A stretch of DNA of 64,000 bases from Gnetum montanum (taxonomy: Eukaryota > Streptophyta > Gnetopsida > Gnetales > Gnetaceae). The notes below the pieces were generated by a model, which searched no databases, was not told the origin of the DNA, and was given only the letters and a program-made list of their open reading frames with translations. This document shows positions 34,659 through 46,052 of this stretch, in pieces; within the stretch, counting starts at the first letter, position 1; the number at the start of each line of letters is the position of its first letter. A program made the translations under genes and the position numbers. The DNA is taken from positions 661,190 through 725,189 of the forward strand of contig MNCI01027444.1 of the NCBI GenBank assembly GCA_015680685.1, in the 5' to 3' direction.

Positions 34659-36530
34659 TTCCCACACCTGAGACATCTACACAAGCCAAACTAAACTTTG
34701 AGCGTAAAGATCGCTCAAAGTACACCCCACTACATCTCAAGCCTTCAAAACTTCTGAAGCAGCTATTGGCAGAAAGGCACATCTAACATAAGTAGATGTC
34801 AAAAGAAGGAATCAGGAAACATCAACACTACTGTGAGCTCCTTAAGAACCCCTCCTTGGCCCTACCCAATGAGCCCCCAGTTCCTAAGGGTTTCCGACTG
34901 GACAGGTTTTGTTACTATCACCAACAATGTGGTCACAACACAGATTACTATCTGGCATTGCAAGATGACATCCAGAGATTAATTGATCAGGAAAAACTGG
35001 TGTTGGACGAAAGCAACTTAGTATGCCCTAAGAACCAATCTATGCATGTCTACATAGATCCCCTCAACGCCAACAATGTCGGTTACATCATCAACACCAT
35101 TAGTATTGACAGTGATCCTAGCCCACCCCAGTAGTCATTCGTGGTTCATGTGCCTTAGCGTAGTGCACTAGCACCACCAGCGGCTAGCCGAAGCTAGCAA
35201 CAACCGTTCATTCTGAGAGTCCCTCCCTGGCCATTCATCTACGTTCCACCTGTTAGTGACACTATGCCACCCTGCACGTTAACACCGTTAGCTCCTTTTA
35301 TCATTAGGGGGCCGACCCATTCAATAGCCCCCACCCCACATAAGACAGCTAAACAACCTTCTCGTCCTAGAAAATGGAAAGTGCGTTTTGCAAGTGAGAT
35401 GTTGAGAGGGAGTGTCGGCCCTGGTACTTCCAAACCTATGTCTCCACCCCTTGCATCTATGCCCTCGTCACCAAAGACAAATGTTGCTATAACCGCACAG
35501 TCCACACCGCCCTGCCAAAAAGGATCTGAGCCTACATTCGAAGTCACCCCTCCTTGGGAAATTTGTCTTCTAGGATGAATAGAAGAGGAGGAAAGAATTA
35601 AACACGGGGGCATCCAAAACCTCTTGGATGCCTTCACTCAGGATGGACAAGCTCTAAAATAAAAAAACATTACACTAAGCTTGTACGACCAAATCATGAC
35701 ATCTATCTCACACCGCGAGGCTCTGATCCGCATGTTGACAACAATTCCAGTCAACGAAGACATGCCAGCAGAAGAGGAAGCAATCCACTTGGTAATCCTT
35801 CCCTCTGCACCTGTAGAGCCAGAGCCGTCTAAACTCACTTTCTGCGATGACGCCATTAGGGAAGATCCCAAAAGGGGTCAAGTGACTACAGCACCCCTTT
35901 TCATCATAATTCGGGTCGGCCAACACCAGATCCAAAGGGTACATGTTGATGATGGGGCTACCACGAATGTCATACCCTTCCCTATTGTGGACAAATTGGG
36001 CTTGGTCAACCAGATCAAGCTCACAATGATGTCATGTCTGAGGTCGTTCAATGGGGCACGCGTCCTGGTGAAGGGCATAGTCCACATAGACTTCGTGGCA
36101 AGGGACCAGTTCCCCACAAACGCAACGTTCATCGTGGTCGAGGAAATGCCCGAGTTTAACCTGATCTTGGGGAGATCATGATTGGCACAACTTAGGGCTG
36201 TCTCTTCGTCCATTCACCAGGAAATCCACCTACCATATGTAGGCAGGGAGGTGGTGATCCGTGGTGATGAAGTAGCAGCACAAGCAATCAATAACATAGA
36301 CATGGAGCAAGGCTCAGAGGTCGTAACCTCTAAGAATGAAGCGCCTACTTATGCACACATTAACCATCCAGTGAGGGAATTAGCACAATAAGCCGGTTAC
36401 CAAAACGAAAGCACATGAGTTGAGTTGCCCTTCCAAGTGGGGGACAACGATGCAAATGAAGGCCCTGGCAAAGCGCCTCGGCCTTACGTTTTGCTGAACC
36501 CACGTTGGGTCAAGAAGAAGCTATGCATAG
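34640..36530 (+). pseudogene. pro: Gag C-terminus and aspartic protease of element E
   Basis: One frame runs through with stops near 34786, 35132 and 35578. 34796-35134 contains a zinc-binding-like segment CYYHQQCGHNTDYYLALQDD (final Cys replaced by Tyr), typical of Tat Gag ends. After a proline-rich linker, 35681-36181 is the protease, with active site VDDGATTNVIPF (DDGA in place of the usual D-S/T-G-A) and the flap/end motif EFNLILGRS. A tail continues to a stop after KKKLCIV at about 36534. The protease would process the polyprotein inside the particle. Confidence 0.82.
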
Positions 36531-36629
36531 TGTAGCAACCTCACTACTTCTTGCCTAGTTGCCATCCCTTGGACATTCACCACTTTTTGCTTTGTTACCG
36601 TGCCACCCTTTTGGCATGCCTACACAATT

Positions 36630-36715
36630 TGCCCAAAATGGCCTAAAACTAGCAATGGCCTGAAATGGCCTAAAACTAGCAACGGCCCAAAACGACCTAA
36701 AACTAGCACATGAAA
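36630..36715 (+). repeat. Short tandem repeat CCTAAAACTAGCAA, 26-27 bp period
   Basis: CCTAAAACTAGC recurs at 36642, 36668 and 36695. Related TTAAACTAGC words lie at 40981-41230 and after integrase at 44785-44985, so related repeats flank the antisense block on both sides. Confidence 0.7.
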
Positions 36716-36798
36716 GCATGAACATTTTACACAAAACGTAACACATAGACAATGAACAAGTTAATGCAAAATTAATTTCCTTTCCAAAATTCTCTCCT

Positions 36799-39700
36799 TT
36801 ATTCAAAACTTTTTCCTTTTCGACAATGTTTGCAAAAATCATTACAAAATTTCAAAATTCCAAAAAAACATCCCATGCTATCATGGGTTGTCCTTATTTG
36901 CATCATTTCACCATTTATTTCTACATCATTACCTTTTGCATCACCTTCCCCTGCATTGTCCTCTGCCGATTCTTCATTCCTTCCCTCCACAGGCCTCGTG
37001 CCCTCATCTGGAGCCTGTATCGTAGGAATGAAGTAGTCAACTAAAGCAACGCACACACGCTACAATAGAGCATAAGCATTAATACAATAGAAAGTGACTA
37101 ACCTGAGAAGGGCCTACCTCCGCCTAGAAGGGTATCTGGTCTAAATCGAGCCCGAGGCTACGCCAGACCTCCTTTGCCATGATGTCCACCCAACGCCTAT
37201 TGCTTGGTTCAGCATCTGCAACAGCTCTCTCCCTTTCGATGGTTGTCCACCTTGGTGGTCCCAGAGAAAAGGAGAAAATTGCAGTCTCTCCTCTGAGCAG
37301 GTCCACTTTTAGGTCAAGAGATTCTGTAACCTTTACCTGCTCTTTGAACTTTGTGTAGGCCTCAGAAGCGTCAATGGCATTTACAAATGCTTCATACGTA
37401 AACGCCTTCACAACATCATCCTTGTACAATTTATGATTAGTGGCATTTTCTAATTTATACATATATTTGTGATTTTTCTAGGACTGCCCCCATTCGTAAA
37501 CCTTGGTGCTAAAATCTTTCAAATCTTGACATTTCTGGACTACCAAGTCCATTTGCATCCACTGTTCTATTATTTCGTGTGTGGCTTCAACGTTCTGATG
37601 CCTAACTATCCAAAACCTGGCGTAGTCTATCACAGCCATGCACTAGTCCTCATTATTAATGTCACGAGCTATGAGGAACTCATTCCTCGACTTGAGATCC
37701 TCCACCTCGGCACTCAAGTCAACCTCCCTTTGCTCAGCTTTTTGGACCCGTTTCCACAGGTCCTCGTTGATGCGCTTATACTCCCACAAGGAGCACACCG
37801 AGTGTAAAGTGCATTTGCAAGCCTCATAGTATGTGTGACAAGACACCTCGGTCACTCTGGGAGGGAATGTAGGCACAGCATCGAATTTCAAAGGACATGT
37901 TGGGTCTCATTTGAGTCGAGAGGCTACCATGACACAAAGCGTGTAGCAATCGCATTAGCATAGCAAGATTACCAAACTCAAGAAACTCTAGCATAGCAAC
38001 ATGAGAGCACCTAACACTACTACTTACCCACATCAGGGTCCACCTGTTGAAGGCAACTGATCATGTCGTCGACGATTCCTTGCATGTACGCAAACTTATC
38101 AGGGATCTCAGCCCATGATTCCGCACGAGTTGGAGGAGGTCCTACAGCATCAACAGTAGCGCATGTTACATAACTTAACATATCAACAAATGGCTAAAAT
38201 GGACTAGGACAAGGAAAACACATTGCCGAACTCACCAGGGTCCCTTGCGGTCTCCCTTCTTACTGATGCAAGATGATGGCGGTGGCCTTGGTAGACGCCC
38301 CTGCCAAGTCTATACAAGCCTCTTCTTCATGCGCTAGTGCTTTTCTTTTTAGGATACCAACATCTTTTTTATTCAAGGGAGACTCCTCTTCATTAGCAGA
38401 AGGATTCTCCTTAATAACAAGAGCCCCCACCTTAGCAACAGGGGTTCTTCCCTTCTTGACCAGGGCCCTTTCTTCTGAGACTAGGGCCTCCGTGTCTTTA
38501 TTTGTTGCCTCTGTATTAGGGGCCAACACCTCTTCATTGTCTTCTTCTTCTTCTTCTTCTTCTTCCTCTTCCAGTCAAGAAACATGTTAGCTTAAAATAG
38601 ATGCTATGCTACGCTACGCCACCTAGCATAACATAGTGTGGCAAATAATAACAAGGTAGGCATTAAACAAAAGCATTTACTAATGGGGGGTTGCATCCTC
38701 TGCAGCTTAAGTCGTAACCGCTGCCCCTCCTCTTCCTCGGTGCGAAGGGTTTCCTTAGCTGGAAGAGGCCTCTTCCACTGCACCTTTTTGGGCATAGTCT
38801 TGGCTATGAGATGTTCCCCCCGTAATAGGCTACCGGCTATAGCAGGGGGCATCTCCCCTATGCTATCTAGGCCATGAAAGTTGTGGGCCACCCAGTCCTT
38901 AGTCATCACAGAGAGCAACTCCCCAATCATTTCTGGGGGATCTTGGGCTCAAATGGTTCGAAGCATCTGGTAGATCCACGGTATGGAAATCTAGTTGCGA
39001 TTTTGCATGACCCAGCCTCCATTCTCTTGAACCACCAAAAAGTCCACGAAATGCTTCAGACAGGCTATGTAAAAGGCATAATGTATATTGGATCAGGACT
39101 CCGATTTCTTATGGAGCCCTAAGATTTTGGTTTGCAAGCCTTTACATAGAAACCTAGCCTAGTTGTAGTGGGTCCCCTTTTCCATGACCTCACGCATTAT
39201 TCAAGCCTACTCAATCCCTAGGACCTTCCCTTGGATAAGCAGCTGGGGGAATGTGTGAGCGCAAAAGATAAGGTAAACCTCCTTGGTGGGTCCTGCTTTG
39301 AGCTTCTCCATGGGGAGCCCCTTCCGCTCCTTGGCAATCTCTAACCACTCCTAAATATCCTTATTTTAAAGGGTTAACTCCTTCTTGCCCTTCGACCCTA
39401 TAGGAACCCCATCAGTGGGGACACTGAACAGGTATGTAAACAGCTAGTCATTGATTTCAATGATGACCTGTACACCCTGTATGCATGTGCAGAAGCATCT
39501 TGAACTTGGTAGCAAAAAAAACATACTATTAGCATGACAGTTCCTGGTGGGTTTTAGAAGCACGTTTCCATATAACATGCAATAAACAATGTGTTGTAAT
39601 GATGGTAGCAGTTGTACTCATGCATATCATAGATTCAGGGCAAATGCCTTAACCCTGTGGGGCGTTGACTAGATCCTTCTCCCTACCTGCTCATAATTGT

Positions 39701-40625
39701 CCCTTCTATTAGAAACCTCAGGATGCCCTGGCTCGCCCTAGGCAATATGGATTCTGTTATGGCGACCACCTCATCCTCCTCTAGGTATGACCAAACGATC
39801 ACACTGAAGTGTTCAAGGAGGTATTGTAGGAACTCCTGTGCTCCTTTCCTGAACCAAACCCCCCACTCCCCCACACATAGCTAGGAAGAAGGAGCATTAG
39901 CCACTAGTTTGCTTGTGTGACACAAGACCCCTGTAATTTCTAAGATAATCAAAATTGGCCTTAACCCCATCCTGCACAACACAAGTAAGTGTTAGCATCA
40001 TGTCTAAGTGCAATGCACACGCAATGTAGCAATACCTAGTAGTCCATGCATATAGCATAGCATAACCCTCTTCCCGCACATAGCGTAGCAGGAACATGAA
40101 AGCACTAGCGCAGCGAAAATAACCTAGCATAGCAACAGACCAGTTAACCCTAATAGGGCGATTAACAATACGCCCCGGTGGAACACGTGTCGCACTATCA
40201 CATCACGCATGGCCCAACCCTCCCCAGGGTCCTACGTCACACCATTCGAAAGCCAAGTAACCTAAACTATCCAAACACCCACGGTTACGACAATCGCAAC
40301 AGTGGAGGTTTAAGTGACCTTGCATACAACAATGGCATAACATTTATGCACTCGTCGCAGCCAAGACGGCAACCATGGTGATGCAAAGGCCAAAACAATG
40401 CGATGACAGAAAACACAGGTGGCTAAAACTAGGATACAAAGCGAAAGCAGAAAATAAAAAAACAATAACAGAATCGCAAAAATGCCAAAGGAGCATGGTA
40501 GCCTACCAGGTTAACAGTGTGTTCGCCCGCACCGCGATGCATGCTTGTGTCATGCATCCTAGGGTTTTCTTCACCTCCTCAACCGTTGCAAGCACCAAAT
40601 TCATGTGTTTCTTCTTTGGAGCCAT
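36799..40625 (-). pseudogene. Antisense multi-exon gene inside element E, unknown product
   Basis: Minus-strand exons with plausible splice sites: 40625-40507 (MAPKKKHMNLVLATVEEVKK, donor GTAGGC), 39971-39687 (acceptor GTGCAG, donor GTAGGG), about 39479-38685, about 38580-38236 (Lys/Glu-rich, donor GTGAGT), 38151-38028 (PPPTRAESWAEIPDKF, donor GTAAGT), 37923-37103 (donor GTTAGT) and 37014-36799 (acceptor ATACAG, acidic tail). The frame is kept over the long 37923-37103 exon, with two stops. Exon 2 contains FLQYLLEHFSVIVWSYLEED, which weakly recalls the FCP1/NIF phosphatase fold. The 37923 exon is a coiled coil (RVQKAEQREVDLSAEVEDLK). Several stops lie in exon 3. Tat elements such as Grande and Retand are known to carry antisense ORFs, but usually after integrase. 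The function is unknown. Confidence 0.6.
38535..38572. repeat. CTT microsatellite
   Basis: About ten CTT/CTC triplets in a row. On the minus strand they encode the poly-Glu part of the antisense gene. Confidence 0.85.
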
Positions 40626-40778
40626 CGTTCTGCTTGTAAACATTTCCTCATTGCGATGCAAAAAAACTGCCTTACTCGCTATTAGCATAATCGCTCTGTG
40701 CTTCGGAATCACTTTATGCACTGAATATGGGCTCTGTGCTCTTATGGCAAGAATAACAAGCTTACCAAGGTTTAATCC

Positions 40779-40860
40779 CTATTTATGGCCGTAATGGTAA
40801 AAAGGGAAACTTGTTGCTCTCTCTCTTCACTTAATGTAGAGTGCGCCGTATAGCGTAGCA
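40779..40860 (-). promoter_or_regulatory. Candidate promoter of the antisense gene
   Basis: On the minus strand a TATA-like CCATAAATAGGG lies at 40778-40789, about 155 bases before the first ATG. A TAGCGTAGCA word, read as its complement, lies about 65 bases further upstream (40851-40860). The same word clusters before the LTR TATA box. Confidence 0.5.
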
Positions 40861-40969
40861 TGCTCGCCATGACATCGTAGCACTGTTGGCAATAAAACCT
40901 TGACACGATCCAAGCTAACAGCTTGCTTTCCCAAAAAAAATGACAAAATATATTTTCAATTTTATTGGT

Positions 40970-41230
40970 CTGAAAATAACTTAAACTAGCAATCGTAGCG
41001 TAGTGGCACTTTTATCGATCCGAAAAGACCTTAAACTAGCATTTTTGACTTGTTATACATTCGTAGTCTGCAATGATGCTAAACTAGCAATCTCACGTTT
41101 TCGCATTGGCAGTTTTACATTTTCATTTTAGCAGTTGCACATGCTCATATCGATAGTTTTACATTTTTCCTTTTAGTAGCTCTGCATCTCCATGCCATAG
41201 TGGTCTACCATGACTTTAAACTGGCAAAAT
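40970..41230. repeat. Irregular TTAAACTAGC repeat before RT
   Basis: TTAAACTAGC or a close variant occurs at 40981, 41031, 41079 and 41219, with related intervening text. It forms the right border of the antisense block. A candidate 3' splice site (pyrimidine-rich, then TTTAGCAG) follows at about 41380-41402, just before the RT-linked frame opens. Confidence 0.5.
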
Positions 41231-41479
41231 TTTCATCTTTACATCATATTCCACTAGTTACATCTCACCATTTCTTTGCAAGTTTTCGCTATACACAATT
41301 ACTACCGATAGGTGCCTCTTAACTAGCCTTTCATCTCATTTTGACACGTTAGGCAAAAAATGAAAATCCATCATGATCTCTCCACACCTTTAGCTTTAGC
41401 AGGTCCACATGGCAAGCTCACAAGACAATTGAACCCCAACCTAATCGATTGGGGGTCAGCTACAACTAGCACCATAGCG

Positions 41480-43127
41480 TCTTTAGAAACATCCCTAGAC
41501 TAGCCCGAACATCTGGTCCAAACTCTAGATTTGGAGGTCGAGGATATGACTGAGGACCCTCTCATCGAGACACCTATGACCACGTCCAAGGGGGAAGTAA
41601 GAATGTTAAAACTTAACTCCTTCCTAGACGTGCAAACATAAGAAAACGTAGCCAAAATTCTGTAAGACAACATCAAAGTCTTCGCATGGTCATACAATGA
41701 CATGCCAGGTTTAGATCCGAGGTTGATACAGCACAACATTGTTCTAGACCCGTGCATGAAGGCAGTCAAGCAAAAGGCTTGTAAGATCAAACCAGAAATC
41801 GCACTAGCCATGAGGGATGAAATCACCAAGCTGTACCAAGCTAGTTTCATCCACGTAGTTAATTAATTGGAATGGGTGTCCAACATCGTCATAGTTTCCA
41901 AGAAAAAGGGAGGAATACGAATCTGTATAGACTTTTAGAATCTGAACAAAGCAATGATCAAAGATGATTTTCCACTTCCAAGCATCGATCAACTCATCGA
42001 CATTATGGCTGGCCATGCCCTGCTATCCTTCATGGATGGCTTCTCCGGCTACAACCAAATTCACATCAACCCAAAGCATCAGCTAACAACAACCATGGGG
42101 GACCTTCTATTACACCATGATGCCTTTTGGGCTAAAGAATGCCGAGGCAACCTACCAATGAGCCATGACTTACATCTTCAGTGACTACATCCTAGAAATG
42201 TTAAACGACTACGTGGATGATATCGCAGTCAAGTCCAAGGAGGCAACTGATCACCCACGTGATCTAGGGGTAGTCCTTAAGTGTTGCCAAATGCATTATC
42301 TATGCCTTAATCCTAAGAAATGTGTCTTCGGGGTAAGAACCGGACGCATGTTAGGATTCGTAGTATCGAAGGCCGAAATATGGGTGGACCCTGACAAAGT
42401 CAAGGCCATCATCAACCTGGCACCTCCTACAAACCTTAAGGAGCTATGTGGTTTGCAAGGTAGGGTACAATTCATTTGAAGGTTTATAGCAAAGTTGACT
42501 GACAAGTTACACCCCATGCAACATCTTCTAAAGAAATGGGTCAACTTTGAATGGACAACCTAGTGTCAACAAGCCTTCGATGATTTGAAAGAAGAGCTTT
42601 CGCACCTCCCAACTGTGCATCTGCCACAGAGGGATAAGCCTTTCTTCATCTACCTTGCCGCCTCCGACACATCTATCGCAGCATTGCTATGTTAGAAATG
42701 AGACAACGGATCAGAGATACCAGTGTATTATCTAAGTCACGCATTAATAGCGCATGAGGTAAAATACAATGAACTAGAGAGACATTGCCTTGCCTTAGTG
42801 TTTGCGTTAAAAAAGTGGAGGCACTATCTATTTCACAGTGCAGTCAACATCATTTGCAAAAGCAACATACTCGAGGCTATCACTAACAACCTGTATGAAA
42901 GCAGCAGGATAGCCCGATGGAAAGCAATAACCGCAGAGTTTGACCTACGCTATGTAAGCCAGTCGTCAACTAAGGGTCAAGCCATAGCAATGCAACTTAC
43001 AGCCTCACTCATCAACGACCACGCAACCATAGATCCCGAATTCCTAGATGAGCATGTTGGTACTGTCAACATCGTCCCATCACACCTTGAAGCTATTTTA
43101 CACTTTGACGATGCCTCAACCGTGTGA
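41480..43127 (+). pseudogene. pol: Reverse transcriptase and first RNase H of element E
   Basis: RT begins in the linker (VKSLDLEV-like, then FAWSYNDMPGLDP, about 41670-41725) and continues with FPLPSIDQLIDIMAGHALLS and FMDGFSGYNQIHI (41970-42070). After a one-base frame change near 42095 come FYYTMMPFGLKNAEATYQ and the catalytic NDYVDDIAVKSK (about 42207-42240). RT ends near 42480. RNase H 1 covers 42590-43127: FFIYLAASDTSIAALL, YYLSHALIAHEVKYNELERH and LKKWRHYLF. Stops lie at 41866, 41938, 42150, 42478, 42562 and 42693. It copies element RNA into DNA in the particle. YVDD is intact, but the chain is broken. Confidence 0.88.
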
Positions 43128-43592
43128 GGATGTAGTGCAGCTACCATCATTATGTTTCCCTCTGGGGAAATGCACCCGTTCGCTTATCATTTTGCATTCC
43201 CCTGCACCAACAACATGGTAGAGTATGAGAGACTACTTAGAGGCCTCTTAGCTGCCCAAACACTACGCATACAACACCTGGCGATCTGCGGGGATTCCAA
43301 ATTAGTTGTGAATCAGACCACTGAGGTCTATGCCTGCAAAGTTACGCACCTGCAATCCTACTGCAACCTAGCGAAAAGCATGCTTAAGCAATTTGCAACC
43401 ACAGATGTGCAACACGTGCCATGCAATGAGAACACTGTGGCAGACGCCTTAGCCACCCTTGCATTAAACATTCCACCACACATTTTCAAGTCTTCCGACT
43501 TCAATTGTCGAATGTACTATGCCTATCACTCAAGTGGGACATGTGGCCTCTATCAGTGCTACGGATACCCAAGAGTGGTACGCCAACATTAA
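43128..43592 (+). pseudogene. Second (archaeal-type) RNase H of element E
   Basis: It continues in frame after the first RNase H: ILHFDDASTV then stop, MFPSGEMHPFAYHFAFPC, TNNMVEYERLLRGLLAAQTL, ICGDSKLVVNQTTEVYACK and VPCNENTVADALATLA. The order D..., TNN-x-x-EYE, GDS-x-LVVNQ, N-x-x-AD-x-LA is that of the additional aRNH domain known from Tat-lineage plant elements. Integrase follows in another frame, with the frame change between 43520 and 43570. Confidence 0.85.
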
Positions 43593-44693
43593 AGCCTACC
43601 TGCAACATGGCGAACCCCCGCATGGACTGACATCTGCCCAGAGAGATGCAATCCGTAAGCGTGCCCAGAAATATATGCTCATGGGAAATGATGCCCTATG
43701 CCGACGCTCCTATGACAAGATATTGCTAGCATGCATGAGTGGGGAGTAGGCGCAGAAGGTAGTTAATGAAGTACATGAGAGACTGTGCGGTGGGCACATA
43801 GCACCTAGGGCTATGGCTACGAAGATCAGATGCCTAGGGTACTATTGGCCCCACATGGAGAGTGACTGCTTATCAAGAATCAAGACGTGTGACACGTGCC
43901 AGAGATATGTAAATCTCATACACATCTCACCTATGGACCTGCATCCAACGTAAATCATGTGGCCTTTCCAATGATGGGGACTAGACCTCATAGGACCTAT
44001 CACCCCTAAGTCCTCCATGGGGCATAGCTTCATTATCACCGCCACTGAGTACTTTACTAAGTGGGTGGAAGCCATCCCCCTGAGGAAGACGACGTCTTAG
44101 TAGATCTACCACTTCATCCTGGACAATATGGTGACAAGGTTTGGGCTTTCGATGACTATTGTAACCTACAATGAGCCACAATTCAGTAGTACAAAAACCC
44201 AAACCTTCTATAGTAATCTAGGCATCAAGCAATCATTCTCCTCCATGTATTACTCGCAGGTGAACAGATAGGTAGAGGCTACAAATAAGACCACCATCAA
44301 CTTACTGAAGCGGATGCTTAGCAACAATAAGAGGCGGTGGCACGAGTAAATCCTCTACTTTCTATGGGCTTATAGAACGACATGCAGAACTGCGATAAGA
44401 CTCCTTAAAGTCTTGTTTATGGATCTGAAGCTGTGTTTCTTCTTGAGTTGCAAGTACCATCACTCCAAATGATCCTCTCAGATGTCATGAGCGATGCCCA
44501 AAACAACGAGTCATGGATCATCGACCTCAACTCAATAGAGGAGGAGCGCGCGCAAATGCTGAGCCGCATAGAGCACTACCAAAGCAAGAAACAGCAAAAG
44601 CACCATGCAAACCTGCATCGATGGCCAGTACAGAAGGGAGACCTCATCCTCAAGGCTATCCGTGAGCATGTGAGAAAATTCTCAGCCAACTGA
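43519..44693 (+). pseudogene. Integrase of element E
   Basis: The lead-in EWYANIKAYLQHGEPPHGL is followed by the HHCC zinc domain (EVHERLCGGHIAPRAMATKI ... CDTCQ, about 43765-43905). In the core, the first Asp is in WGLDLIGPI. The second is lost: VTYNEPQF in place of V-T-D-N (about 44160). The Glu survives in QVNR-stop-VEATNK, where the family has Q before V. The C-terminal part has KGDLILKAIREH and a GPY-like KGPYMV near 44690. It would insert the DNA copy. About six stops and the lost Asp make it dead. Confidence 0.86.
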
Positions 44694-44763
44694 AAGGGCC
44701 CTTACATGGTCACTAAAGCATTTGGGAATGGAGCCAACTGAAAGGGACCTTACATAGAAGACA

Positions 44764-44985
44764 ATGAGCACCGTCCACTATGACGATAAACTGGCAGCAA
44801 CAACATGTAGTGTCCTCTACGATGTTAAACTAGTGGCAACCGTCTGCTACGATGTAAAACTGGCACAGCCAGTATGCTATGACATTAAACTGGCATGTAC
44901 GGTCTGCTGGGACCTTAAACCAACACAGCAATCCACTAGGACCTTAAACTAGCACACGGTCTACCAAGATCTTAAACTGGGTTCG
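44764..44985 (+). repeat. 30-bp tandem repeat downstream of integrase, about seven copies
   Basis: TTAAACTGGC-like words recur at 44788, 44827, 44857, 44887, 44917, 44946 and 44974. The unit is roughly 'TCTGCTACGATGTTAAACTGGCA'-like with drift. In one frame it spells repeated CYDVKLA, which I regard as a by-product. Tandem repeats between pol and the 3' LTR are known in Tat/Ogre elements. Confidence 0.75.
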
Positions 44986-46036
44986 TGTCACGTCCCTAGC
45001 ATGCCTTTGTGCCAAGGAAACATCAAATGAGCATGCACAGTGCCGATGTGGGGGTGGGACGTTGCAGCTCCAGAACGCAGTTAATGACACAATGAGAACA
45101 CGATCTAGAATGTACATGATGCTGCCACCCTTGGCATCGTGCTGACCCTCCAGAGATGTCATATGACATCGCACTAGCCCTCCGGACCTACCGTCACCAC
45201 GGCCCACTGCCCTGATGGTAGTTCCTTGGCCAATGCCCGTCGCTGGAGTTCCAACAGTATTATGGCCCAGCCACAATATTGTTACCCTCCAGCTTCCTAC
45301 CGACGCCTGGGCTCGCGTGACGGTTAGCTATGTGGTAGCTATTTGGTTAGCTGAACTGAGAATGCATGTCTTTGGTAGGGATTCCAGAGCATCTGCACTC
45401 ACAGCAACTCACGACGTCTTTAAGGCCAGCTCCTCCACATCGATGCTGCCAAGGCCATTGCTAGCCTTCCTACTTTGGACACCATCCACTAGCACAGATG
45501 TCCAAGAGCTTCAACAACGTCTGCAACAAGCAAGACCTTTGTCCTTGCTTCGCATCGTGGCTATTTCGCTCTCCATCATGCTTATAGGATGCGACCAAGA
45601 GTATACCTTGCCACAACAGCAAATGCTATAGCGTCGCGAAGTGAGTGCCTTGACTAGCTCAGCTACTTCAGGCTGCAAGTTCCATGACATGCTTAACACA
45701 ACTCGCCGCATGGGAAGCATCTGTAGGTAGGTCAAAACCCCACCCGGATGTAACACAACTCATCCTGGGAAAGGAACATTTGTCCTACAGGGGGTCGCAG
45801 GCTAGCGAGGGTAAAAATGAAAACGTGAACTCCCTCATGAGAACTCTGATGAGGGACCCTGCTAAACCTCATCTTTACCCTTTTTTTTGAATCCCCTTCC
45901 TCCCTGCTTCACCCTTTCACTCTCAAGCATAGCCAAGCGACATCCCGGTGATCACTGAGCAACAACGTTAGCGTCGTGTCTTCTGTGGTGTTTCGTATTC
46001 TTTTTCAACGTCTCTTGAGCCTGTCCTCCAAACGTC
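44986..46036 (+). other. 3' untranslated region of element E
   Basis: No conserved protein. Several short overlapping frames on both strands look accidental. It leads to the polypurine tract. Confidence 0.5.
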
Positions 46037-46052
46037 AATAAAGAGGGGCCAA
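46037..46052 (+). promoter_or_regulatory. Polypurine tract of element E
   Basis: AATAAAGAGGGGCCAA lies directly before the TGAAAC start of the 3' LTR. Confidence 0.75.

Noticed and set aside
35239-36213. Minus-strand frames opposite protease
   Set aside because: Shadows of the real gag-protease frame.
40375-40794. A 139-residue plus-strand frame near the antisense promoter, with a hydrophobic stretch
   Set aside because: It is the complement of the first antisense exon and its leader. The minus strand has the MAPKKK start and a donor site.
44764-44952. A 62-residue reading with repeated CYDVKLA, like a repeat protein
   Set aside because: The repeats are a 30-bp DNA tandem repeat that happens to stay in frame, and it lies in the 3' untranslated part of element E.
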